Shown here piece after piece: positions 45,001 through 52,710 of a stretch of 64,000 nucleotides of DNA. The stretch is from Streptomyces sp. NBC_01454. Its GTDB lineage: Bacteria; Actinomycetota; Actinomycetes; Streptomycetales; Streptomycetaceae. Every line of letters starts with the position of its first letter. Within the stretch, counting starts at the first letter, position 1. The translations under genes were made by a program, and so were the position numbers. The notes under the pieces were generated by a model. The model searched no databases, was not told the origin of the DNA, and worked only from the letters and a program-made list of their open reading frames with translations. The DNA is taken from the NCBI RefSeq assembly GCF_036227565.1, contig NZ_CP109460.1, positions 3,844,001-3,908,000 of the forward strand. Reading direction: 5' to 3'.

Positions 45001-45308
45001 GCCGCCGCCGCACCCGGGCCGACCGCACCCAGGGCGCCGCCGCGCGCGACGCCCGCCGCGAGTCCCTGTTCGTCCTGCTCGCCCGCGTACAGCGGGGCGC
45101 ACCGCTCACAGCGGCCGAGGCCGGCCTACTGCGCGCCCACGTCGAGGCCGAACTCGCCGAGGGCGACCAGGCCCGCCGCGCCGCCGCCGGGCAAGCCGCT
45201 GCCGTCCGCAGGGAGCAGCAGCGCACGCGCGCCGCCGAGGACGCCATCGCCGAGGCTGAGCAGGACCGCGAGCGCGCCCTCGCCGCACTGCGCGACGCCC
45301 GGCCCTGA
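44997..45308 (+). CDS. coiled-coil phage protein, unknown
   Basis: 103 aa, strongly helical; the C-terminal half is a predicted coiled coil (AAAVRREQQRTRAAEDAIAE). GTG 44997 overlaps the previous stop. Unrecognised. Confidence 0.65.
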   Translation: MSRRRTRADRTQGAAARDARRESLFVLLARVQRGAPLTAAEAGLLRAHVEAELAEGDQARRAAAGQAAAVRREQQRTRAAEDAIAEAEQDRERALAALRDARP

Positions 45309-45348
45309 CCAGCACCGCCCGCACTACAGGAAGGGAGCCGCGCCCGTC

Positions 45349-46176
45349 ATGACGACCGCCCTCGACCTCACCCGCTCACCCCTCGCCCGCCGCGTCGAGG
45401 ATGACCTCGCCGCCGTACGCGAACAGTGGGGCGACCTGCTCGCCGCCATCGCCCGCCCGCCGGCCGCGGAGTGGCCGCCGCGTGAGCGCCGCGGATTCCT
45501 CGACCAGCTCGCCGCCGACGACCACACCGAGGATGACGAGCAGGTGGTCGAGCCCGTCGTCGGCCGCCTTCCGCTCACCATCCGCGAGCACCCCGCCCCG
45601 CTCAACCTCGACGCCCTCGACGCTGCGATCGAGGTCGAGCGCGAGTTGTTCGGCCTCGCCGACCGCGTCGCCGCCCAGGTACAACGCCCCATCCGAACGG
45701 CGCGCGACGACCGCGGCCGATTCATCACCGACCAGGCCGACGCGACCGACCCCGCACGGTGGCACTACCAGGCGCCCACCTCGCCCGGATCACGCACGTA
45801 CGGCCTGCACTGGGCAGCTGTGTGGATAGCCGGCCGCGCCCTCGCCGAGGACGACGCCGACGGCCTGTTCGAGCCCCTGCCCGCCCGCCTGCTCGACGAG
45901 GTCGCCGCGCACGCAGGCACCGCCCGCCGCACGGTCGAGCGCGCCCTCGGCCGCGACGGACGCACGACCGACCTCGCCGAACCCTGCCCCTGGTGCGGCG
46001 GACAGCTCACCGGCCACACCCGCCCCGGGGGCGAGCCTGTGCTCACCTGCTCGACCGGAGAGGCGTGCGAGGCACCCGTCGACCTCGACAACCGGCGCCG
46101 CCGAGCGTGGCGAGGCGCCGATCTGGTCGGCCTGTGGGTCGCCCTCGACACCCGCCGGCAAGGCGCCGAGGCGTAG
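45349..46176 (+). CDS. phage protein with C-terminal zinc ribbon, unknown
   Basis: 275 aa. An acidic helical N-terminal part, a central WHYQAPTSPGSRTYGLHWAA, and a C-terminal zinc ribbon CPWCGGQLTG ... CSTGEAC. Probably nucleic-acid binding. Last gene of this early segment; a terminator hairpin follows. Confidence 0.7.
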   Translation: MTTALDLTRSPLARRVEDDLAAVREQWGDLLAAIARPPAAEWPPRERRGFLDQLAADDHTEDDEQVVEPVVGRLPLTIREHPAPLNLDALDAAIEVERELFGLADRVAAQVQRPIRTARDDRGRFITDQADATDPARWHYQAPTSPGSRTYGLHWAAVWIAGRALAEDDADGLFEPLPARLLDEVAAHAGTARRTVERALGRDGRTTDLAEPCPWCGGQLTGHTRPGGEPVLTCSTGEACEAPVDLDNRRRRAWRGADLVGLWVALDTRRQGAEA

Positions 46177-46197
46177 CCCATCCCGAGGCAACAGGCA

Positions 46198-46228
46198 GAG
46201 GGGGCACCGGAGTTGACGGGGCCCCCTC
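46198..46228 (+). terminator. hairpin terminator within early region
   Basis: Perfect arms GAGGGGGC (46198-46205) and GCCCCCTC (46221-46228), 22 bp after the upstream stop codon. It separates two early transcription units. Confidence 0.6.
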
Positions 46229-46254
46229 ATGCAATGAACCGAGTTCACTGATCC

Positions 46255-46284
46255 TTGTGTACTCAGTTCTCACTGCGCTACGGT
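46255..46284 (+). promoter_or_regulatory. candidate promoter of second early unit
   Basis: TTGTGT (46255-46260), an 18-nt spacer and TACGGT (46279-46284), placed between the hairpin terminator and the gene at 46353. Confidence 0.45.
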
Positions 46285-46292
46285 GAGGTTCT

Positions 46293-46327
46293 GCCGGACT
46301 CCACCCGGCCGCCGGACTCCACCCGGC
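46293..46327. repeat. 18-bp tandem repeat with internal inverted repeats
   Basis: GCCGGACTCCACCCGGC occurs at 46293-46309 and 46311-46327. Each copy contains GCCGG-N7-CCGGC. It sits just downstream of the candidate promoter, in the leader of the next gene, so it may be an operator pair or an RNA element. Confidence 0.7.
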
Positions 46328-46352
46328 ACCACCGACCAAGGGAGCAACCCCC

Positions 46353-47237
46353 ATGGACATCGAGATTTGGGCCACCACCCAGAGCTACGGCCTGTTTCAC
46401 GCGTTCGACGATGAGGGCCGCGCACTCTGCCGCCGCACCATCCGACCCCGCTCGACGTTCCGCATCACCCGCGAGAAGATCGCCGACTACCCGCTCACCA
46501 CCCCGTGCGAGCGCTGCACGAAGAAGGCCGACGCCCTGGTAACCGAGGCCAAGGCCGCCGAGCAGGGCGCCCCTGAGGGCGAGCAGGCCACCACCTACGC
46601 CGCGCGCGGCGCCGTCCTCAAGACGACCGGCCACTATCGCCGCCCCGGTACCCGTGACCTGTTCTGCGGGCGCCCCGCCGGCGGGCGTAACGGCATCTTC
46701 GCGAACGTGAGCGGGTGGCACCTGTGCGCACGTTGCGTCACGGCCGAGGCCCGCGACCGCGCCGAGGCCGCGGTCGTTGCCGACACGCACCTCGCTGCCC
46801 CCGTCGAGGACGACGACCAGGCCGTCACCCTCGAAGACCTCGCCGACGCCGTCATCTGCCCCGAATGTCACGTCGCCGCGGGCGTCCGTTGCATCACCCG
46901 CGCCGGCAAGCCTGCCCGCGAGCCGCACGGCCGCCGTTTCGAGGCAATGGAGCAGGCCGCCGGCATCACGCAGCACCGCGCCACCGCTCGCCGCGAGGCA
47001 CAGGCCCGCGGCTATACGTCGACCGGCCTCGACCACAAGGCCGAACAGGCCCTACTGACCGCCTACGCCGCCCGCATCAACGCCTGCGCCCAGGTCGACG
47101 ACGAACAGCGCCTCGCCGCCGCCCTGGTCACCGAGGCCGACGCCACCGACGGAACGTGGCAGGGCGCATGGATCGGGCAGGACGCCGACGCGACCCTGTT
47201 CGAGCGCCCGGCCGATCAGGGCGCGTTGTTCAGCTGA
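46353..47237 (+). CDS. phage zinc-finger protein, unknown
   Basis: 294 aa. Cys clusters at CERCTKK, FCGRPAGG...LCARC and the actinophage-type finger CPECHVAAGVRCITRAGKPA followed by EPHGRRFE. The C-terminal third is helical. Likely a DNA- or RNA-binding early protein. GGGAG precedes the ATG. Confidence 0.75.
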   Translation: MDIEIWATTQSYGLFHAFDDEGRALCRRTIRPRSTFRITREKIADYPLTTPCERCTKKADALVTEAKAAEQGAPEGEQATTYAARGAVLKTTGHYRRPGTRDLFCGRPAGGRNGIFANVSGWHLCARCVTAEARDRAEAAVVADTHLAAPVEDDDQAVTLEDLADAVICPECHVAAGVRCITRAGKPAREPHGRRFEAMEQAAGITQHRATARREAQARGYTSTGLDHKAEQALLTAYAARINACAQVDDEQRLAAALVTEADATDGTWQGAWIGQDADATLFERPADQGALFS

Positions 47238-47298
47238 CCACCGCCCGGCCCGCCCTCGACCGAGGGCGGGCCCCGAACCACCAGCAGGAGCAGCACCC

Positions 47299-48108
47299 AT
47301 GGACGCCACCGAACAGCCCGACGAGCCCACCACCGCGCATTACACCCGCGCGGACGCGAGCAAGTTCCCCACGACCCCGGCCGGCCAACAGGCATCGATC
47401 GAGGGCATGGTCGCCGCCATGGGTGGCACCGAGGCAACGCGCATCCACAACCGCCGGATGCTCGCCGAGCGCCGCGCCCAGGAGCAGACCGAGGGCACGG
47501 CCATGGGTCGATTCCAGGCGCATCTACTGGCCGAGTTGACCCGGTACGAGGAGGAGCGCGAAGCCGAGCGGCGCCAGTACGAGGCCGCCGAGGGGACCGC
47601 CCTCGACCTGCTCGCCGAGGGTTTCCGCAAGGCGAGGAGCACCGCGGAGCGCCACGACCTCGCCGAGCAGGTCGGTTCGTCCCTGCCGCTCGCAGAGGCA
47701 GGCGTCATCCGCCGCGTGGCGAAGGCCCTTGAGGCGTCCATGTCGGGCGTAGTGGTCGATGCCAGGGTCGACGGGTGGACGGCGAAGGAGATCGCCGCGG
47801 AACTCGATCTCACACCGTCGTACGTCTACCGGATGCTGCGCGACTACCCGTGGGAAGCCCAATGGGTCCTGTATGTCCAGCCGGACGGATGGACATCCGG
47901 CAGCGACGACGAGCCGTGGCAGCGCATCGCCGACGGGATCGAGGAGAGCGCCGGCGAGACGGCCGACGAGGTCGCCCGCCGCATCCTCGACGAACGCCTC
48001 GACGACGACCTCGCGACCAAGTGCGTGCGCGTCGCAGTCTGGCGCGCGGGCGACGGCCTCGACCTCGGCGACGCCCGCGGCGATGTCGAGCGCGACCCCA
48101 ACGAGTAA
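47299..48108 (+). CDS. phage helix-turn-helix protein, unknown
   Basis: 269 aa. A long helical N-terminal part (RFQAHLLAELTRYEEEREAE) precedes a helix-turn-helix (GWTAKEIAAELDLTPSYVYR) and an acidic C-terminal region (DEVARRILDERLDDDLATKC). It could be a late-gene regulator given its position before the packaging genes; this is inference. Confidence 0.72.
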   Translation: MDATEQPDEPTTAHYTRADASKFPTTPAGQQASIEGMVAAMGGTEATRIHNRRMLAERRAQEQTEGTAMGRFQAHLLAELTRYEEEREAERRQYEAAEGTALDLLAEGFRKARSTAERHDLAEQVGSSLPLAEAGVIRRVAKALEASMSGVVVDARVDGWTAKEIAAELDLTPSYVYRMLRDYPWEAQWVLYVQPDGWTSGSDDEPWQRIADGIEESAGETADEVARRILDERLDDDLATKCVRVAVWRAGDGLDLGDARGDVERDPNE

Positions 48109-48190
48109 GCCCCCCAACAACAGCGCGGGCCCGCACGCGGCGACTCCACCGCCGGACGGGCCCGACTAACCACATGGGAGCAACCCCCAC

Positions 48191-48358
48191 ATGGCCGATA
48201 GCAACCCTACCCAGCAGCCGCCCCAACCCTCGAACCTCCCGCCCGCCGTCGGGCGGTCACTGTCCGTGCGCATCCTCGACGAGGGCATGTACGACGACCT
48301 CGCCGTCATCATGCGAACGGGGTGCGACGCTTCCGCCGCCGTCCGACAGGCGCCGTAG
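48191..48358 (+). CDS. small ribbon-helix-helix-like protein, possibly truncated
   Basis: 55 aa; after a Pro/Gln-rich start the sequence SLSVRILDEGMYDDLAVIMR followed by TGCDASAAVRQA matches the beta-helix-helix pattern of phage RHH regulators. Relatives I recall continue some 20-40 residues beyond AVRQA; here a TAG follows two residues later, so a nonsense change is possible. GGGAG lies about 10 nt before the ATG. Confidence 0.55.
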   Translation: MADSNPTQQPPQPSNLPPAVGRSLSVRILDEGMYDDLAVIMRTGCDASAAVRQAP

Positions 48359-48459
48359 GGCCGGACACGAGAGCGTCGTACGTGCGTGTGTGATATCCGC
48401 TCGTGTGAATTCCCGGCGTCCGGCGAACCACCGCGGCCGGGCCGCGCGTGCCCGACGAC

Positions 48460-48726
48460 ATGACCGACACCGCACCATGGGCCGGCCCCGGCATTGTCCG
48501 CGTGGACATCACCGCCGCCGACCTCGCCACGGCCCGCGCCGCAGCCGCCCGCATCGCGTCTCTGTGGGAGTCGACGGGAGGTGACCGCGGACAGCTCGCA
48601 GAGGAGGGCACCCGCGCGAGCTTGTACGCCGACATCACCCGCCGACCGTCGCCGCGCCGAACGCTGGCAGTCCGTCGCCCGCACGTAAGGATGCGCATTG
48701 CGCACCGTTACCGTTCCGTGATCTAA
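48460..48726 (+). CDS. small phage protein, unknown
   Basis: 88 aa. VRVDITAADLATARAAAARI and SLYADITRRP recall small conserved actinophage proteins; the basic C-terminus (AHRYRSVI) looks less typical. ATG 48460 is uncertain, and an in-frame GTG lies at 48448. The short gap before it (48359-48459) holds nothing I recognise. Confidence 0.45.
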   Translation: MTDTAPWAGPGIVRVDITAADLATARAAAARIASLWESTGGDRGQLAEEGTRASLYADITRRPSPRRTLAVRRPHVRMRIAHRYRSVI

Positions 48727-48770
48727 TGGGCCGCGTCTTCGGCGTGCCCAGAATCGGCCGCCGATGCCCC

Positions 48771-48810
48771 CGAACGCCCCGTCGCTCTCCCCCGTGCGGC
48801 GGGGCGTTCG
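48771..48810 (+). terminator. strong hairpin between early and late genes
   Basis: Perfect 11-bp arms CGAACGCCCCG (48771-48781) and CGGGGCGTTCG (48800-48810) with an 18-nt loop, 30 bp before the small terminase. It probably separates early transcription from the structural operon. Confidence 0.65.
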
Positions 48811-48839
48811 CATGTCCACCGGCGAGGAGGTGACCGCCC

Positions 48840-49403
48840 ATGGCGCGCCCCATCGACGACCGCGACCGCGAGCAGGTTCGCCGCCTGCACGCCGAGGGCA
48901 AGGCCCGCAACGAGATTGCCCGCGCGATCGGCCGCAGCCCCTCGACCGTGTCGAAGATTGCCGGACAGTTCGACCCGCCCCTCACGTTCGAGCGCGGCCC
49001 AGAGGTAGTCGCCGCGACCGAGGCGCGCCGCATCGACCTCGCCGCCCGCCGCGCCCAGCTCGCCGAGCAGCTGCACACCGACGCCGAGCGTCTGCGGGCG
49101 CAGCTGTGGGAGCCGTGCACCATCGGCGCGTTCGGCGGTAAGGACAACGTTTGGTCCGAGACCCGCCTCGACCGGCCCGCGTTCGGCGATCAACGGCAGA
49201 TCATCGCCGCGACCGGGACGGCGATCGAGAAGTCGCTCAAGCTCGCACCCGCCGAGGGCGGCGAGGACGCTGCCCAGGTTCGTTCGATGCTCGGCACGCT
49301 CGGCGAGGCCCTTACCCGCGCAGTCGCAGACGACACCGACGACGGGGGCGCCGACGGGGGGGTGAGCGTTGCTCGACCTCGACCGCTTGCCCCTGTCCCG
49401 TAA
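48840..49403 (+). CDS. terminase small subunit-like protein
   Basis: 187 aa. N-terminal helix-turn-helix (VRRLHAEGKARNEIARAIGR, SPSTVSKIAG) that would recognise the packaging site, then a helical oligomerisation region. Its place directly before the large terminase supports the call. AGGAGG lies 9 nt before the ATG. The last 35 bp overlap the large-subunit gene. Confidence 0.85.
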   Translation: MARPIDDRDREQVRRLHAEGKARNEIARAIGRSPSTVSKIAGQFDPPLTFERGPEVVAATEARRIDLAARRAQLAEQLHTDAERLRAQLWEPCTIGAFGGKDNVWSETRLDRPAFGDQRQIIAATGTAIEKSLKLAPAEGGEDAAQVRSMLGTLGEALTRAVADDTDDGGADGGVSVARPRPLAPVP

Positions 49404-50625
49404 GCAGCTGCGCAGCATCGGCCGCGCCACGGCCCGTATCAACATGTGGCACGGGTCTGTTCGGTCCGGCAAGACGATCGCCTCGCTGTTGGCGTTCGTT
49501 ATCGCCGTTGCCACCGCGGGCCCGTCCGGGCTGATCATCATCTGTGGGCGCAGCCTGCAAACGATCGAGCGCAACTGTCTCGAACCCCTGCAAGATGGCG
49601 GCCTTTTCGGGCCCCTCGCCCGGCATGTTCAGCACACCCGCGGCGCGACCACGGCGACGATCCTTGGCCGCACGGTCCACCTGATCGGCGCCGCGGACAC
49701 CCGCGCCGAGGGTCGCCTACGTGGCCTTACCGCGCAGCTCGCATACGTCGACGAGGCGACGCTCGTACCCGAGGGTTTTTGGACGCAGCTACTCGCCCGC
49801 CTGTCCGTTCCCGGGGCGCGCCTGTACGCGACCACGAACCCCGACTCGCCGCGCCACTGGTTGAAGACCGGGTATCTCGACCGCGCCGGCGAGCTGAATC
49901 TCAGGGCGTGGCACTTCAAGCTGGGCGACAACCCGTCGTTGTCGCCCGAGTACGTCGCCGACCTCGCCGCCGAGTACGTCGGCCTGTGGCGCCGCCGCAT
50001 GATCGACGGCGCGTGGGTCGTCGCCGAGGGCGCCATCTACGACATGTGGGAAGAGTCCCGGCACGTCGTGACTGCGCTCCCCGAGATGCGCCGGCACTGG
50101 TGCGCCATCGACTACGGCACCACGAACCCGTTTGCCGCGCTGCTGCTCGGCGAGGGCGTCGACGACCGCCTGTACGTGGTCGCGGAGTGGCGCCACGACT
50201 CCCGCGCCGCGCACCGCAGCATGACCGACGCCCAGTACAGCCGCGCCGTACGCGCATGGCTCGACGGCCTCGGCATCGTGCCCGAGTGGACGTTCGTCGA
50301 CCCCTCGGCCGCATCGTTCAGTACGCAGATGTGGCAGGACGGATACCCCGGTCTCGCCCGCGCGACGAACGACGTTGCCGATGGCATCCGGTCCGTATCG
50401 AGCCTGCTCGCCGCCGACCGCCTGCTCGTACACGAGTCATGCGAGGGGTTGCTCGCCGAACTCCCCGCGTACAGCTGGGACTCGCGCGCTACCGAGCGCG
50501 GCGAGGACGCGCCGTTGAAGGTGGACGACCACAGCGCCGACGCACTGCGCTACGTCGCGCACTCCACCGCCCACGAGTGGCGCCACCTGCTCACCGCGCC
50601 ACCGAAGGAGACCGCCGCCGCATGA
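49369..50625 (+). CDS. terL: terminase large subunit
   Basis: 418-aa packaging motor. Walker A is GSVRSGKT (residues 29-36), Walker B AYVDEA (125-130), followed by the coupling motif region ATTNPDS. The C-terminal RNase H-like nuclease shows IDYGTTNPF, FVDPSAASF and DDHSADALRY acidic residues. TTG 49369 is the start giving the full N-terminus. It pumps DNA into the prohead through the portal encoded just downstream. Confidence 0.95.
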   Translation: MLDLDRLPLSRKQLRSIGRATARINMWHGSVRSGKTIASLLAFVIAVATAGPSGLIIICGRSLQTIERNCLEPLQDGGLFGPLARHVQHTRGATTATILGRTVHLIGAADTRAEGRLRGLTAQLAYVDEATLVPEGFWTQLLARLSVPGARLYATTNPDSPRHWLKTGYLDRAGELNLRAWHFKLGDNPSLSPEYVADLAAEYVGLWRRRMIDGAWVVAEGAIYDMWEESRHVVTALPEMRRHWCAIDYGTTNPFAALLLGEGVDDRLYVVAEWRHDSRAAHRSMTDAQYSRAVRAWLDGLGIVPEWTFVDPSAASFSTQMWQDGYPGLARATNDVADGIRSVSSLLAADRLLVHESCEGLLAELPAYSWDSRATERGEDAPLKVDDHSADALRYVAHSTAHEWRHLLTAPPKETAAA

Positions 50626-50804
50626 CCGAGCCCACGCTCACCCTGCCCGTACAGCTCACCGTCGGCGAGCACACGGTCGAGGTCGGCGCCCTCACCCTCG
50701 CCGCCGGCGAGCAGGTGGGCCCGAACCTCGCCGCCCTGTTCCGCCAGGCCGCCGCCGCGTTCGAGGCGACCGTCGAGGAGGTGAAGCCCGATGGCTCTCC
50801 CTGA
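50622..50804 (+). CDS. small protein between terminase and portal
   Basis: 60 aa, acidic beta/helix sequence (VQLTVGEHTVEVGALTLAAG). ATGA overlap with the terminase and a 14-bp overlap with the portal gene show tight coupling. Unrecognised. Confidence 0.65.
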   Translation: MTEPTLTLPVQLTVGEHTVEVGALTLAAGEQVGPNLAALFRQAAAAFEATVEEVKPDGSP

Positions 50805-52269
50805 CAACGGCGCAGCATGGCCCCCGCCGCAGTGGGCCCCGTACTACGCCGAGATGCGCGTCAATGACGCGTGGTACAGCGGCGATGCGCGCCGCCTCGC
50901 CCGCGCCTACGCCAATTCCCCGCGCCCCACCGACCGGCGGCGCCTGTGGGGGCGCACCTCGGGCGAGCCCCAGGTCGACCGGCGCGAGCGGCTGCATGTC
51001 CCGCTCGCCGGCGACATCGCGTCGACAAGCGCCGACCTGTTGTTCGCAGACATGCCGATGATCACTGTCGAGGACACGGCGACACAGGCACGTCTCGACC
51101 AGCTGCTCGACGAAGGCCGCGCACAACAGACGTTTCTCGGCGCCGCCGAGCAGGCCGCCGCCCTGTCCGGGGTATTCCTACGGGCCACGTGGGACCGCGA
51201 ATTGGTCGACCGGCCCCTGTTGACCGTCATGCAGCCGGACGGAGCCCTGCCCGAGTTCCGGTACGGGATGCTGCGCGCCGTCAACTTCTGGCGTGAACTC
51301 CCGGGCAGCAACGATGCAACCGTGTGGCGCCACGTCGAGCGCCACGAATCGGGGCGCATCCTGCATGCCCTGTACGAGGGCACGCTCGATAACCTCGGCC
51401 GCGCCGTGCCGCTCACCGAGCACCCCGAAACGGCCGACCTCGCCGACTCCCTCGGCGACGACGGGGTCAGCATCGCCACCGGCATACGCGACCTCACCGC
51501 CGCGTACATCCCCAACATGCTGCCCAACCGGCTACACCGCGGTTCCGAAGTCGGGCGCAGCGACTACGACGCCCCGATCCGTGACCTGTTCGACGCCCTC
51601 GACGAGACGTGGTCATCGTGGCTGCGCGACATTCGCCTCGCCCGTGCCCGCCTGATCGTTCCGGACGGGTACCTACGCAACGAGGGCCCTGGACAGGGCG
51701 CGTCGTTCGACGACGATCGCGAGGTCTGGCACTCCCTGAAGATGCCGCCCAACGAGGGTGCCGGCATCACCTTGAGTCAGTTCGATATCAGGGTCGAGGA
51801 GCACCGCGCCACGGCCGAGGCGATCACCCGGCAAGCCGCGCAGGCCGCCGGATACTCGCCGCAGTCGTTCGGCCTCGACGGCGACGGCCAGCCCGTCACC
51901 GCGACCGAAGTCGACAGCCGCGACCGACGGTCGGTGGTGACCCGCCGCAAGAAGGCCGGGTATTGGCGCCACGGCGTCGCCGACATGCTGCACGTGATGT
52001 TGCAGCTTGACGCCCACCAGTTCGGCAACCGGATCACGCCCGCCCGGCCCCGCGTCGAGTTCGGCGACGGGGTCGCGGAATCGGAGCAGTCCACCGCGAC
52101 CACGCTCGACCTGCTCAACCGCGCGGGCGCCGTCAGCACCGCGACGAAGGTCAAGATCCTTCACCCCGACTGGGACGACACCGCGGTACGGGCCGAGGTC
52201 GACGCGATCCTCGCGGAGACCGGAGCAGCCGCCCCCGACCCCGTCGGCACCTTCCCCATGGCCGCATGA
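50791..52269 (+). CDS. phage portal protein
   Basis: 492 aa, SPP1 gp6-type portal: VPLAGDIASTSADLLFADMP, FLRATWDRELVDRPLLTVMQ, SFGLDGDGQPVTATEVDSRD and RRKKAGYWRHGVADMLHVML. Forms the dodecameric ring at the capsid vertex for DNA passage. The next plus-strand structural gene starts 441 bp later; the gap contains a minus-strand gene. Confidence 0.93.
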   Translation: MALPDNGAAWPPPQWAPYYAEMRVNDAWYSGDARRLARAYANSPRPTDRRRLWGRTSGEPQVDRRERLHVPLAGDIASTSADLLFADMPMITVEDTATQARLDQLLDEGRAQQTFLGAAEQAAALSGVFLRATWDRELVDRPLLTVMQPDGALPEFRYGMLRAVNFWRELPGSNDATVWRHVERHESGRILHALYEGTLDNLGRAVPLTEHPETADLADSLGDDGVSIATGIRDLTAAYIPNMLPNRLHRGSEVGRSDYDAPIRDLFDALDETWSSWLRDIRLARARLIVPDGYLRNEGPGQGASFDDDREVWHSLKMPPNEGAGITLSQFDIRVEEHRATAEAITRQAAQAAGYSPQSFGLDGDGQPVTATEVDSRDRRSVVTRRKKAGYWRHGVADMLHVMLQLDAHQFGNRITPARPRVEFGDGVAESEQSTATTLDLLNRAGAVSTATKVKILHPDWDDTAVRAEVDAILAETGAAAPDPVGTFPMAA

Positions 52270-52282
52270 CGAATGCAGCGCT

Positions 52283-52444
52283 CTACGGCGAGGGAGCACC
52301 GCCGCCCCCGAAGAGGCTCACCAAGAGACGTTCAGCCCGTGCCCGAATCACCGGATCGGGGTGCGAAAGGGCGACCACGAGAAGCATGGCCAACAAGCCG
52401 AATAACGAAACGGAAAGGGCGTTTACCTGTACTTCGATTCCCAT
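52283..52444 (-). CDS. minus-strand small membrane protein (moron)
   Basis: 53 aa, from ATG 52444: one hydrophobic helix (ALSVSLFGLLAMLLVVALSH) and a basic amphipathic tail (PDPVIRARAERLLVSLFGGG). The frame is open upstream to 52537. It lies opposite the structural genes in a markedly AT-richer patch, downstream of its own promoter (TTGACG-N17-TAAAGC). These are the hallmarks of a lysogeny-expressed moron, for example superinfection exclusion; function is unproven. Confidence 0.6.
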   Translation of the reverse strand: MGIEVQVNALSVSLFGLLAMLLVVALSHPDPVIRARAERLLVSLFGGGGAPSP

Positions 52445-52497
52445 GCGGAACACCCTACCGAAGCCCCGATACAAGGAAGTTCCGCCAGCCCACGAAT

Positions 52498-52550
52498 TGA
52501 CTCTTAAAGCTTTACTGACCTGCGGTTTTACCGTCAAGCTTTAAGAGTCA
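52498..52550. promoter_or_regulatory. minus-strand promoter overlaid by a 15-bp inverted repeat
   Basis: Arms TGACTCTTAAAGCTT (52498-52512) and AAGCTTTAAGAGTCA (52536-52550) are perfect inverses, 23 bp apart. On the minus strand TTGACG (52537-52532) and TAAAGC (52514-52509), 17 bp apart, make a good promoter whose two boxes overlap the inner ends of the arms, so a dimeric repressor could block it. Confidence 0.65.
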
Positions 52551-52710
52551 CCCCCGTATCAATAATGACATTAGGCCCAGGTCAGAAGGGGGCTTGATAA
52601 GGCAGAATTAGGTTCCTCGTGAGGCCCTGCAGAACGGTATGTGATTTGGATCACTTTCGAATTCGAGTGACTGAAACACCCTAAATGCGAGATATGCCGG
52701 GGGTGAATCG
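52551..52710. other. AT-rich intergenic segment before MuF gene
   Basis: No gene; noticeably AT-rich against its surroundings. It contains the palindrome TCGAATTCGA (52657-52666) flanked by CACT/GTG, and several TTGAT/TTGGAT boxes that could serve a plus-strand promoter re-starting the structural operon after the insertion. Confidence 0.4.
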
